Shown: positions 12,804 through 24,386 of the stretch, one piece after another | How the letters are laid out: each line of letters begins with the position of its first letter | How positions within the stretch are numbered: position 1 is the stretch's first letter | DNA from: Cokeromyces recurvatus | Taxonomy: Eukaryota; Mucoromycota; Mucoromycetes; Mucorales; Mucoraceae | NCBI RefSeq assembly: GCF_025118155.1 | Contig: NW_026251411.1 | Location: 248,001 to 312,000 of the forward strand | Length of the DNA: 64,000 nucleotides | Direction: 5' to 3' | Translations under genes and position numbers: made by a program | Notes under the pieces: model-generated | Databases searched by the model: none | Told to the model about the DNA's origin: nothing | The model's input: the letters and a program-made list of their open reading frames with translations, nothing else

Positions 12804-14476
12804 TTATGTCTTGTTCAGACAATCTTCTTTTCTGTTGATAATTAAATATGTATTATCGGTTAGTCTTATATAGAGTTTGATAAGAGTAGGTACATCTAAA
12901 TGTGCCTGAATTTGTTGTGTTAATTGTTGAATTCAAATATACGAGAATTCCAATGTTGAGTAGGATTAGGCGAATATAACGAATTGTGGGTTTTGTAGGC
13001 TGATTAGATGGAATATCAATTGTAATAGGTACAATGATAAATGAAGACTGTTGATTATGTAACGGAGGTGATGTAATGAAATATGAAGTGAATTGGGTGC
13101 GTCAGCTGTATTGACTTCGATCTTTTGTTTGAGTATCATTGTTTTCTGTTTATTCATTAAGTCAAAAAAAAAAATAAATGGGGGGAGAGTTTAAGATGCT
13201 TACCTATAAAATGTCTTGTAATGATATACTTTGAATATTGTTTTCTTCTTTTACACAGCATGTGTTCTTATTAAAGATACTTTTAAACAAGGTATTAAAT
13301 ACTTGTTGTTGACGTAGACATTGAAGAATATTAAATATCTGTACAGGATGTTGAAATGGGATACGTGATACTAATTTTCCACTTGAAGGTAAAAATGACA
13401 TCCATTTATATATCATTTTGTATGTCTTTTCTTTATCAACGAATGACTACCAAAATTAGTGAGCAAATCAAAATACATTCTTATCCATTTATACATTTTT
13501 TTAAAAAAAAAAGGTACCATTTTCCAACTATGATCTGTTAGTAGAGTCGTATTATTTTTGTCTTCTTCTTCATTCAAATCTGATATTAAAATCTCTTCTA
13601 ACGATAATGTAGATGGAGATTTAGAAGCTGTATTTCTTGTTGCGTCCATATTCAATAGTCCAGTCATATTGAGTAGTTTTGACAAAGTTCATCAGATACG
13701 GGTAAAGGAGGGTCTAGGATCATTACAAATCGAATGGGTACAGGCTTTGCTTCAGGATGACTAGGTAAAGGTTTTAAATAATGTAGTTGAGGCATATAAA
13801 TGGGTGCAGTTGTTTCTGTTACAATTGTGAATTGTTCATTATTGATAGATTCTTCTGTTTCTTCAAATCCAAGCAAGTAAGATGTTCTTGACTGAGTAGG
13901 TAAATAATACATGAGTTGGATAGAGTCTTCAAAGGTGATTAATACTCTAGACGCCAATGACAATAAAGGATGACTTTGAGATTTATCAAATAAAGATGTC
14001 TTCACTTCTTCCCAATCTATTGACTTTATTTGTTCTTTATTCATCCAATAAGCAATTGAAATCCCAGGATATCCCAAGTGAAAAGTAGGGATACCATGTC
14101 CTTCTAACAAAATAACAGATGCATCAGATTCCATTGATCTAAAGGAAAAAAAAAGTTAATGTTAAATAATATATACATATTATATTTTTTTCTTATCGTA
14201 GCCTATATTTACATTTCTTGTTGATATATAGTGACAAAGTCATTAAATAAATTCTTTGTGATCAAAAAGAAATCTGTTGGATTATATTTTACATTAAGTT
14301 GATCTAAAAGAGCTAAACTACCCAAATTACGTTTAAACAATTCGAATTGACGTTTTTGAAGGTTTTCTGCTAGCATAGCATCTACTCTATCGTCCTTATC
14401 ATTTTGTAATCCTTCTGATACATAAGTCACTTTAGCTCTTAGGATTCGACCCATATTATCAATATCAATCTATAAA

Positions 14477-14510
<34 letters not shown>

Positions 14511-15226
14511 GGATGAGTAATCATCAAGTTGATTCAGAAACACATATAAATAAACGTACATCAACAACTATAACTGTTCCACCCAATGTGATTGTCGTAA
14601 TAGGTACATCGGACTCAAATTTTTGTGTTGAATCGATAAAGGTGACTAAACTATACAAACAGATTAGCAGTTAATTTAAATAAAACGTAAACTAACTTTT
14701 TACCCCATCGATTGTGCAATTTTCTCTAATCGTTGGGTCTCAATCTTTAATTTTGATTCTTCCTTTTCTCTTATTGAATTATCAAAGTATTCCTTTGTTT
14801 GCTTCAAGGTTTCTTTAAAGCGTCGTACAGTACTTTCGAGCATGGCTTGTTCTTTGAGATGTGTAAAATGTTTGCGAAATGCAGGATCAGCACCTGCTCC
14901 CATCTTCATGACATCACCTAATACTTCTGTTTCAAATTGTGAGCATACATTACGAATAATGTTAATATGTTGAGCAAATTCTTCACGCGCTTTATCAAGA
15001 TTAACTTTTCCTAATGCATGAAGCTCTGAAGATGTGTATATAAGTAAATTTTTTTAAAAAAAAAAGTAAATGTACACGTTCCGTATGTGTAAGTACCATT
15101 GGGCTTATTTCTTATCTCCTCAGAGGGCTTGTTTTGAAGACAGAACAATTGTTGCTTGAGGTTATGTAAGGAAGATTGAAGCCCAAACACAGCCGAACTA
15201 ATTGAATTCTGTTGATGCTCTGTCAT
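12804..15226 (-). CDS. MED1: Mediator complex subunit 1
   Basis: Middle-module Mediator subunit linking regulators to RNA polymerase II. Read from 15226 (MTEHQQNSISS) leftwards. Conserved stretches are DPAFRKHFTHLKEQAMLEST (about 14850), the VDIDNMGRILRAKVTYVSE segment (14457-14400), the FELFKRNLGSLALLDQLN segment, EGHGIPTFHLGYPGISIAYW (about 14080), RFVMILDPPLPVSDELCQ (about 13690) and RIPFQHPVQIFNILQ (about 13340), which follows the order of the Med1 domain known from animals and fungi. Four or five short introns are needed. The C-terminus (TDNTYLIINRKEDCLNK) ends at 12804 and requires frame shifts near 13060 and 12920. The family is poorly conserved, so the name rests on motif order, not on high identity. 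Confidence 0.72.
14478..14511. repeat. Poly-A plus (GA)n microsatellite
   Basis: A short A run followed by about thirteen GA units, inside a MED1 intron. On the coding strand this is a (CT)n pyrimidine tract. Confidence 0.8.
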
Positions 15227-15717
15227 AATTTACCAAGAAAGGAGAAAAAAAAAAAAAAAAAAAAGGATAGAATAAGTCTAAATTTTTACTTTCGACATAT
15301 TCGGATTTTTAAAAATATTTGCTTTAAAGAATAATGTAAGTGGTAAAATAAATATCTTCTAAGTTTATTCACTAATAGTATTCAAATATGAAATACCGAG
15401 AAAGTATTCCTTTTTTTTGGCTGTTATTGTTAAGGAAAGTCAAAAGGGGGTAATGTAGCTTAGAAATCAAACGCGTTTTATCTAGAAGTATATATCTTCA
15501 TCTAAAAATTAGACAACGATCCTTGACTTTCTTCTGGAAAGATTTTATAAATGTTGATTTTTCGTAGAGAAAGTCTTTTTGTTACTTTTTAGGATCTATA
15601 TCCCAAACAAACAAACATTTATAGCCATGACAAGAGATTAAAAGAGTCTTATTAACCAGTATCGAGATAGCTACTAGCGATTATTACTTTTTATCACCTA
15701 ATAGAGCGAAAGTACGC

Positions 15718-15748
<31 letters not shown>

Positions 15749-16052
15749 AACTAGTCTTTTATAGTTATCGCTACACTAAATCAAGATACAAAGTAATTTT
15801 TTTTTTGTATAGAGTGTCTCGTTTTAGATTAAAACACTGTAATGATAAACTTAGTAGAACATACAATCTGTAGCCAAAACATACTTACGGATAATTAAAA
15901 ATTTATAGATGTTATGTTAAAAAGTTTCTTACCCTGTCACAGTTAAACCAATTAATTTTTAACAATGAAAAGGAGATTATTATGCCTTTATCAAACCATT
16001 CTTCTTTTTAATTGGCCACAATTATTATATGTCGCTCCAAACTATAATGAGC

Positions 16053-16092
<40 letters not shown>

Positions 16093-16174
16093 TGTGTGGG
16101 TGTATGCTTTTTTTTTTTTTATTTTTATTTTATTTTTTTCTTTCATTTAATTCATTTATACATTTATTTTATAC
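15227..16174. promoter_or_regulatory. Divergent intergenic region between MED1 and the CK1 gene
   Basis: About 950 bp that must serve both divergent genes. Contains A/T runs at about 15245-15264, 15720-15746 and 16056-16091 (T run just ahead of the kinase ATG). No ORF and no recognised RNA gene; individual promoter elements cannot be assigned. Confidence 0.45.
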
Positions 16175-16326
16175 ATGGCAAATCGTCATCGACAAACACG
16201 TAATGCTTCCAACGAGTCTATTTCTGCTTCTACTAATGTAGTAGGTACACACTATAAAGTTGGAAGAAAGATAGGTGAAGGGAGTTTTGGTATTATCATG
16301 AAGGTATATATAACGAAAGTTTAAAC

Positions 16327-16368
<42 letters not shown>

Positions 16369-17819
16369 AGTAGTTGAATTTATACATTTATACATTTATG
16401 GATATATAGGCCTTAATTTAACGAATAACAACAGGTAGCTATTAAGTTGAATCAAGAAAGTCAGATGCACCTCAACTTAGAGGAATAAAAACATATAAAA
16501 TATTAGCAGATTCAAGTAAAAGAATTTTATTTTATTTCTTGCATTATATTCATTTGTAAACTTATAATGGTATTCCAAATGCTTATTATTTTGGACAAGG
16601 AAGGACTTTATAGTATTGTGATTGACATATTAGGACCTAGTTTAGAGGATTTATTTGATATGTCTCACGTAAATTAGTACAAACAGTAGCTATGTTAGCT
16701 AAACAAATGGTAAGTCATGATATAATAATAAAAAAATAAAGTAATTCATGACTCTAATAGATATCAGATAACTCGAGTACAATCTATTCATGAGCATAAT
16801 TTGATTTATCGCGATATTAAACCAGATAATTTCTTAATTGGAAAACCAAATACAAGAATGCAAATACGATATATATGATGACTTTGGTATGGAATTATAC
16901 TGATCCAAGACACAAAACAACATATTCATATCGTGAAGAAAGAGTCATCGGCACAGCGAGATATATGAGCATTAATACCCATTTAGGAAGAGCAATCAAG
17001 ACGTGATGATTTAGAATCATTAGGTCATGTATTTATGTATTTCTAAGAGGTGCTTTACCATGGCAGGGCTTAAGGCAGCAACAAATAAGCAAAAAATTAA
17101 AGAATTGGTGAAAAGAAGCAAACAACACAAGTAAAAGATTTATGTGATGGATTTCCAGGTATAAGAGTATGAATAAAGTAGTCACAATGTATACTCATTA
17201 TATATATTCTATTTTTTTTTTTTTTTTTTTATACAAAAGATGAATTTGGACTCTATTTACAATATACTAGGCATCTAAAATTTGAAGAAGATCCAAATTA
17301 TGAATATTTAAAATGTTTATTTGATAAAGTATTAGAGTCATTAGGTGAAAAAGATGATGGTATTTATGACTGGATGTTATTAAATGATGGAAAAGGATGG
17401 GAGGTAATAAACGACAGTAAGAAAAAAAAAAGAAGAATATATAAATAACAAGCTTTATATGTATATAGTATTGTTCATCGTCAAGTCTTTATCGCTATAG
17501 ACAGCAACAGCACCAGAGTAATAATGCTGCAGTTGCATTACATGACATCACTCATGTTCGACCAAAGCAACGTAGTTACAATATTAAAAGACAGCAACAG
17601 CAACAGCAACAGCAACAGCGACAGCAACAGCGACAGCAACATTATAAAGCAAGTCAGCCTATGTTAACAAATATGAATAACTATCATTCAATGGATACAA
17701 CAACATTAAATAAACAACAACAAAGACAGCAACGACAACAGCAAATAGAAAATAATAGCGAACAAAAGGAAAGTCTTTTGTATAAATGCTTTAATAGTTT
17801 CTTCTGTCCATGTTTATAA
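16175..17819 (+). pseudogene. Casein kinase I (Yck-like) gene with many frame breaks
   Basis: Ser/Thr kinase of the CK1 family. Recognisable: NVVGTHYKVGRKIGEGSFG (glycine loop), VAIK (ATP lysine), SDAPQLR, ILGPSLEDLFD, the catalytic loop [21 protein letters not shown] (16880), YREERVIGTARYMSINTHLG and RRDDLESLGHVF. These arise in different frames. I need roughly ten shifts between 16420 and 17170 to join them, far more than elsewhere, although the order is perfect. The tail (17480-17819) is open, very Gln-rich, and ends CFNSFFCPCL. Yck kinases are membrane-bound through C-terminal palmitoylated cysteines, so this Cys-rich end may serve the same purpose (inference). Either a decaying copy or a badly sequenced functional gene. 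At least three introns are visible, one containing a 40-nt A run (about 16329-16366). Confidence 0.7.
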
Positions 17820-17839
17820 AGAATATGCATCGTATACCT

Positions 17840-17870
<31 letters not shown>

Positions 17871-18563
17871 TATCCTGTTTGGTTCCTGAGCGTAATTTTA
17901 ATATACTTTATATAACACGACGTCATTAATATTTATGTTCCTTTTATTGATATATATATATTTATATACATATATTACATTCTAATATAATTAAGCAATT
18001 TTTTATTATATATGTTATTAAAATGTTAATTAACTTAATTCAATACATAACTTTGTCCCAGATCACATTAAGATTTTTTTTTGGAAAAAAGGGATTCGAG
18101 ATAGCAATTGTTAAATAGGCCGAATAATGTTAGTAGTAACACCAAATATACTCTAATAAAATGAACAGTACGACAAGGAAATAAGATTATATCCTGACAA
18201 AAAAAAAAGACACTAACAAGAACAATGTAGAATAAACTAAAGTAAATTAAAGATAAGGAGAAATGGCTGTGTAAGATACCAAGTCTAGCTTTCATGAATT
18301 TCAATGGTTAAAATACTTAAAAAGTGATCTGACGAGCACTCAGCATCAATACGCAGTCAGGATTCTGGTATAACAATTATCCAAGTCAATTTTATGAAAC
18401 GGTCATTTGTAGTGGGAACTAAGCTTTGACATTGTATTCATATTCACTTCCACGATAGCGCAGCACAATGGACGTTTAATAAATGATAGTTGGACTTTTA
18501 TTATAATAATAATAATAATAAAAGCTGATTTAGCATTGATTCGTTTTGTAGTAATATAGTTCA
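17820..18563. other. Intergenic region between convergent CK1 and esterase genes
   Basis: Contains a (CT)n tract at about 17847-17869 and AT-rich 3' flanks. The short ORFs here have no protein-like composition. Nothing else was recognised. Confidence 0.5.
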
Positions 18564-19629
18564 TTAGCAAGAATAAATAGTAGATAACCATTGAATGAAC
18601 TGTCTGTTATCTCTTTCAAATGATTTTGTTGTTTTCGCTGCTAAACGGCTCATTAACCAAATATGAGTTGCTTCTTGACCCTGAATGACAGTAACATTAT
18701 CCCTTTTTAGCTTATTAGATATCCACTCTTCTATGCTTGGTCTTAATAACTCTTCGCTGCCATAAGCTATGAATAAAGGGCAATCAATATCATCAAAATT
18801 ACCATAAATTGGAGATATCAATGGATCTTTATTGTTGACTGATGACGACGGTAAATAACATGAAGCAAACATCTCTAGTTGATGATTGCCAATAATGTCC
18901 TTTTTATTATCAACTAATGAAAATCCTGATAAATCAATCCATGGTGAAAATAAAGCAGCACCTCCTGGTAAAGGTAAGGGAGCCCTTTTGAACATGTCAT
19001 TCATAAGCTCCTCTTTACGTTCCTGTCTTTCTTTCTTTAAACGCAACAACAAAGTGGCTGCTAAATTACCTCCTGCGCTATCCCCGGCTATAATAACTCT
19101 ACAAGGGCTCACACTCAAGTCATGAATTAAATAGCGGTATGCTTGTATACATTCTTCACTAGCTTTCGGCCATACGTGTTCAGGGCTTAAACTATATTCT
19201 ACAGATAAAATGCGTGCCTGTAATTTATAAATTTGTTGAAGTTGATTAATAATGAATTGAAATGCCTCCATGTACATTGTTGCATGTCCTTGTACAAATC
19301 CACCACCTGGAAATATATTTAAACTATTAAGAAAAGAAAAAAACAAAGAATTACTTTTAGTTGTACCAATAAAGAATGATCAAATCTTGATCAGATGCTG
19401 TATCCTCTGCATTTTGAATATTTTTTAATTGAGATGCAATCCATTTCCCCTTCCAGGAGTTTTGTTTGTTTATTTCAAGAATCCAACTAGTTTCATCTCC
19501 TATTGGACTAGTTGTCACTTTTAAAAGTTGACGTACTATAGAAAGTGGAAGTCGATAAGATTCTCTATTGATAAAACGCCGTATTGGGAAAGGAGTATTT
19601 AAAATTATACTTCGACTTATCAAATGCAC
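18564..19629 (-). CDS. HSL-family alpha/beta hydrolase (esterase)
   Basis: Second Abhydrolase_3 enzyme of the window, and intact. The large exon (about 18564-19310) carries IFPGGGFVQGHA (oxyanion hole), SVEYSLSPEHVWPKASEE, the nucleophile elbow GDSAGGN, SPWIDLSG, DPLISPIYG, the PLFIAYGSEELLRPS segment and a late ATHIW with the likely catalytic His. An upstream exon (19357-19629) gives an N-terminal domain MHLISRSIILNTPFPIRRF. The two join across a short intron of about 43 nt, GT at about 19354, phase inferred. No signal peptide or clear membrane segment, unlike the hydrolase at 10.7-12.7 kb. Substrate cannot be told; related fungal enzymes act on short-chain and sterol esters. An additional 5' exon before 19629 is possible. 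Confidence 0.82.
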
Positions 19630-20008
19630 TTTTAGAGAAAAAAATAAATAAATAATAATAAAAGGAATAGTTAAATAGTATCAAACAAATTTAAATCTAT
19701 TTATTTTACATAATCTTCTGCCATTCTTTGTAACCAAAAACACAAAGCAGATTGCAAATCGGATACTATTCAACATGATAACGAATTTGTAAAGTCAAAT
19801 TATACTTGCATTTAATTGCATCTGAATTTTTCTATGTACACCCCCTCCGCGTTTTTTTTTTTTTTTTTATGATGAACAGGTTCATGTCATGTGTAGTATA
19901 AAGCACACACACACACACACACACACAAATTTATATTTGTCTATATTCTTTTTTTTTTTTATTTTCTTCCACTTATTAACTTTAAAAACAAAAAGAAAAA
20001 AGAGGAAT
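19630..20008. promoter_or_regulatory. Divergent intergenic region with (CA)n microsatellite
   Basis: Lies between the minus-strand esterase and the plus-strand gene at 20009. Holds about eleven CA units (19905-19926) and two T runs (about 19852-19869, 19949-19960) just upstream of the plus-strand ATG. No ORF. Confidence 0.5.
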
Positions 20009-21759
20009 ATGAGTTCAGTTTCTTCTATGAAGGCAGTGATAAAGACTCGTTCTTTCAAAGAAGTTTTATTGAAAGTTCAGCATCTTCGCTTCGACATGCT
20101 TACCTTCGTAAAACGGATTTACTAGATACACTAGATAGTAATAATAGTCGTTTACGCGATACTGATGCTTGGAGTGTAGCAGCTACTATTGATGATCAAG
20201 AATCTGTCATTAGTGCTCATGGGGGTCCACCATCGATTATAAGTAGTAGTCGAATGACTATTGATAGAGAAACTGATGACGACAGGTCCACCTTAGATGG
20301 AGAATCTTCCATTAGGGACCGTTTACAAGACATTCACCTTTCGTCTTCACCTCTTCAAATTCATATCAGTAACAGTAACAGTAACAATAATAATAATAAT
20401 AATAGCAATAACACTATTAGCTCCAATAATACGAATAACAGCCGACTTGATGCCATGTTACATGATTTAGTTAACCCACATAATATCGGTATCAATAATC
20501 ATCATCATCATCATCACCACCTTTTACGTGGAAGTCATCATAGTATCATTGCTGATGATGAAGAAGATAAAAGGTCGAGGTCTAATGCAGCTGAATTTGG
20601 TGATGATGGGACTCGGTCCGCAGCAGCTGATTTTGACCATAGTGTTGCAAGTGATGACGATAGTAGTCACCACAATGTTGTGGATGATCAGATTATGGCA
20701 CCACCTCAACCCCAACCAAGTTTTGCATCTGTAACAAAATCCTATGCTGAATTAATGGAAGAAAATGAAATTCTTCAAACACAGCTTCGTGCAGCTCAAC
20801 TTGCACAAAAGCATCAAGAACAAATGATTCAGCATTTAAGACACTTGACAGGATGTGATGATGAACTCTACGGGAAGGCAGTCCATCTGTCACAAAGAGG
20901 GGGAGAAGAAATGGATGGCCACAAGGAGAACTCAGGTCATGATAGTAGTAATACCTCTGATAGAGGCGATAGTAATTTAATAAAGGAGAAGGAGATGTTT
21001 TTTGATTCACCCTCATTGGAACATATTCAAGTCCCACCTATCGTGAATGCACGTACCTTGACACAAAAGTTAGCAAGACTAGCTGAAACTTTAATTCGAT
21101 TTGTTAAATCAATCGTGTCAGAAGAGAATGAATGGCAACAGCTAAATTTTGAACAATCCTTATTTTTTCATATCACGCAATTGTATTTGGAAGCGCTTCC
21201 ATTTGGAACAGAGAATCAACATTTGTTAAATACTGCATATCAAGATCAAATACATCGATTTCATAATACACTTGGAGCCAATTTTGCTAAATGGTATCGA
21301 AGACAAACAGTACAATCATTATCTTTAAACCCTGCTACTAAGGAATACCTGCAAAACATGAGAAATGTATTAACTGAAGAGATGTTAAGACAGTTACATA
21401 CTCAAAATTGCCATGATGAGCCTGATATGAATCTTTGGGAAGATATTTTGGAATTATGTGCTGCTTTATCACTTGAAATTCATGGTGGAGATGCTGATGT
21501 AACTGCACAAACAATTGCTGTAGGAAGCAAATATGACGAAGAAATTATGGCTGCTGCCCTTGTTGGAAATGAGGTTCATAACAATAGTAATAGTAATAAT
21601 AGTAGTAGTAATAATAGTAGTAATAATAATAGTGGTAGTAGTAATAGTAGTAGTAGTAATAACGCCACAAAAGATAAAGTGGTTAAAATGATGATTAGTC
21701 CATTGTTTATTGATGAAGAAGAAGTTGTCTTATTACCGGCAAGAGTCATCATTGAATAA
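20009..21759 (+). CDS. Unknown protein with coiled coil and a conserved-looking C-terminal helical domain
   Basis: Not recognised. Starts at ATG 20009 (MSSVSSMKAVIKTRSFKEVL). One frame change near 20075-20085 is needed to reach ASSLRHAYLRKTDLLD and the long open frame that runs to 21759. Composition by segment: an acidic/Ser-rich N-terminal part; Asn and His runs (20360-20520); a second acidic part (20560-20690); a coiled coil SYAELMEENEILQTQLRAAQ (about 20740-20850); then an ordered, mostly helical block from about 21050 to 21540 (KLARLAETLIRFVKSIV through LWEDILELCAALSLEIHGG). A Ser/Asn run and a short acidic C-terminus (FIDEEEVVLLPARVIIE) end it. No introns in the open part. The ordered block with flanking disorder suggests a scaffold or regulatory role, but no function is claimed. 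Confidence 0.75.
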
Positions 21760-22298
21760 TATATATATACATTGATTACCTCATTTTCTGCTATACTCTA
21801 TCTTCTTTATTATATATTATTAAATAAATAAAGATATATGGTCAATTTACAATACTATCTATTCATGAATTTTTTTTATTGAACGCGCTTATTTTGGAGT
21901 CCCCTGTTTGTATTAATGTATTTGTATGTTACCTGAGCTCTACATAGTTCTATAGTATGTATTTTATGTGTATTATGGGCTCCAAACTGAAAGCAATAAT
22001 GGATGTCAACAAGAAGCTTCTTCTTCAATATAACAAGATGTGGCGACATGAATACTTTTTTTTTTCAAGATAAGCATTGGTATCCTCTATAAAGGACATT
22101 ATAGTAAACTGTTTATATAATACACAAACATACTAGCTAAATTCGGATAATAATAATATTTTTTTTTATCATTTATTTTTGAATTTTTCATAAAGATTTT
22201 TGAAAAATTATACATACATTATTTATGCATGTTGAGAAAAAAAAGTCTATTTTAATAAGCGTGTGATTTCAATATTATTATTATTTTCTTCCATAATA
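21760..22298. other. Intergenic region upstream of the sorting nexin gene
   Basis: AT-rich; an AAATAAATAAAG polyadenylation-like signal at about 21822 belongs to the upstream gene. No ORF or RNA gene seen. Confidence 0.5.
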
Positions 22299-24273
22299 AT
22301 GTATAAAGATATTCCTTGTAATTGCTCATTTCGGAAAATAATAAATGATAATCAACAACATGAATTGATTAAAATTGTTAATGCAGAAAAGACAAGATCA
22401 GACAACAGTACAAATAATAGCTTTGTTGTTTATATAATAGAAATAAATGTATATTATGATTTATTATAGATAAGCCGTTGATAAAATGATACATTAACAG
22501 ATGTATAAACACATATATATTTATATTAGAATATAGAAGAACATGTCAAAAGAAGATACAGTGAATTTGAGTCCTTTAGAAAATCACTTGTCAAATTATA
22601 TCCCACAACATGTATACCACCAATACCAGAAAAGCATTCATTATGTAAAGTGTATAGTTTCACTATGAATAACATATCTATCTATTTATCTATTTATATT
22701 CATTTCATATTGAAATATTAGCAGACTATACACTAAAAGACACTGGTGCAATGATTGAAAAGAGAAAAAGAATGCTTGAAAGATTTTTGAATAGAATAGC
22801 TAGTCATCCAATATTGAATCAAGAGCACATATTTCATCGTTTTTTAAACACTGAAGATAGTTGGGTAAAGAAATCATTATGAGACTAATTTCCCTATTTA
22901 ATTACAAGTTCTTTTTTTTTTCTTTTCTTTTTAGACAGATATTGCAAATACGCCACCACTTTCAACTTTACCAAAAGATCCATTATTACCAAATTATTTT
23001 ACTATTAGTTCTTTAACTTCCAATCCTATACAGCAAAATAACTCTATTATCCCCGTACCTTCAAGTTCATATACACTAAAATATCCAGATAACGAATTTG
23101 ACCGATTTGAATTAAAGGTAGATAAACACGCTCAACAAATCACATTTCAATTTGATAAATCACAAAAACGTATATTAAAAAGACTTCAAGGTATCATATT
23201 GCAAAAAGATATATATATGAATAGTATATAAATTCGTTGTATTTCATTATATTTTTTTCACTCAGAATTATCAAACGATTATGCTGAGTTGGGCTCTGCT
23301 TACAATGGACTAAGTTTAAATGAAGTAGACTCCATATCTATATTATTGGAAAAAATAGGTCAAGTCATTGATGGAACTAATACAACTACAAAGGAAATGA
23401 TTCAAACCTTAGAAGCTGAATTTGCAGAATATGTACAAGAATATACTCAATATCTAACTATCCTAAAAATTGTTTAGAATATCGTCGTTTGAAGCAAGCC
23501 CAATATGAATTAATCGAGGTGGCTATACATACAAAGAAAATCACATCTGAGGTCTTTAGTTAAAACAGAAGAGGAATCACAAAAGTTATTACTAAAGCCC
23601 ACTAATAATACTGAAGAAGAAGAAGGTATTGTGATACAACAACAACAAGAAGAAGAAGAAGAGAACGACTCTTTTATCGATACTGAATCGATTGAGGATG
23701 GATTTTCAGCCATTGTAAAGGCGTCATCCATAAGAGATACTACTACTACTACTATTGAAGAACAAGAAGATAATTATCCTATAAATGCAACTGCACCTAT
23801 CATTCGTGTTTCCAAGCATCAAACTAAAAGTGGTCTTCACCAAGAAAATTATTTTCTGCTGTTACTTGTACTATCCAAGGCATGATAGATACAGATCCTG
23901 AACTAACTAGAAGAATTCAAATCAAGAAACTAAAAGTGACGTTGATGAGGTATGATATGTTATATAGATTTTCCTGTTGTACTAATATTAATATATCGGT
24001 TACTAAGCTGGAAAAAATACAAATGGAATTAATACAAGACTTGAAAGAAATATCTACGAATATGGCGAAAGATTTCGAAAGATTACAGATACAAAAGGAA
24101 AAAGAGATAAAGTCCATCTTAATAGCGTTTGCTAAAATACATATTCATTATTGTGAACAGGTAAATGCAAGGATTGATATTTAATATGTATATGCATATA
24201 TATTAAAATATGATCATAGAATACTATAAAGTGGAAAGAAATGCGAGATAAAATAATGATGAAAGACTTGTAG
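22299..24273 (+). CDS. Atg20/Snx41-type sorting nexin
   Basis: PX-BAR sorting nexin acting in endosome-to-Golgi recycling and selective autophagy. PX domain: [43 protein letters not shown] (phosphoinositide-binding RRYSEF), [26 protein letters not shown] and [13 protein letters not shown]. This order is specific to the Atg20/Snx41 group. The BAR part follows: the [15 protein letters not shown] segment, [16 protein letters not shown], an acidic and Gln-rich insert (23570-23780), [21 protein letters not shown] and a terminal helix ending [13 protein letters not shown] at 24273. Start ATG at 22299. Introns near 22449-22529, 22647-22721, 22865-22934, 23192-23265 and 24161-24231. Frame breaks near 23463, 23540 and 23848. 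It converges with GDH2, with 113 bp between the stops. Confidence 0.8.
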
Positions 24274-24386
24274 AAAAAGAAAAATTTACAATTATATATT
24301 TTTTTATATTTATTATTGTTGATAAATAAAATTACACAAAAGAAAACTGTATATAAAACTATTTCCCTTTTTTTTTTTTTTTTTCT

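Noticed and set aside
13356..13764. Plus-strand open frames inside MED1
   Set aside because: Antisense shadows of the MED1 exons.
15965..16241. Open frames upstream of the CK1 gene rich in Phe
   Set aside because: They translate the long T run of the kinase 5' region. The kinase ATG at 16175 is better placed.
18068..18304. Minus-strand 78-codon frame with hydrophobic segments, between CK1 and the esterase
   Set aside because: Very Phe/Leu/Ile-rich as expected from AT-rich DNA, no similarity and no splice context; also lies in the 3' flank of two genes.
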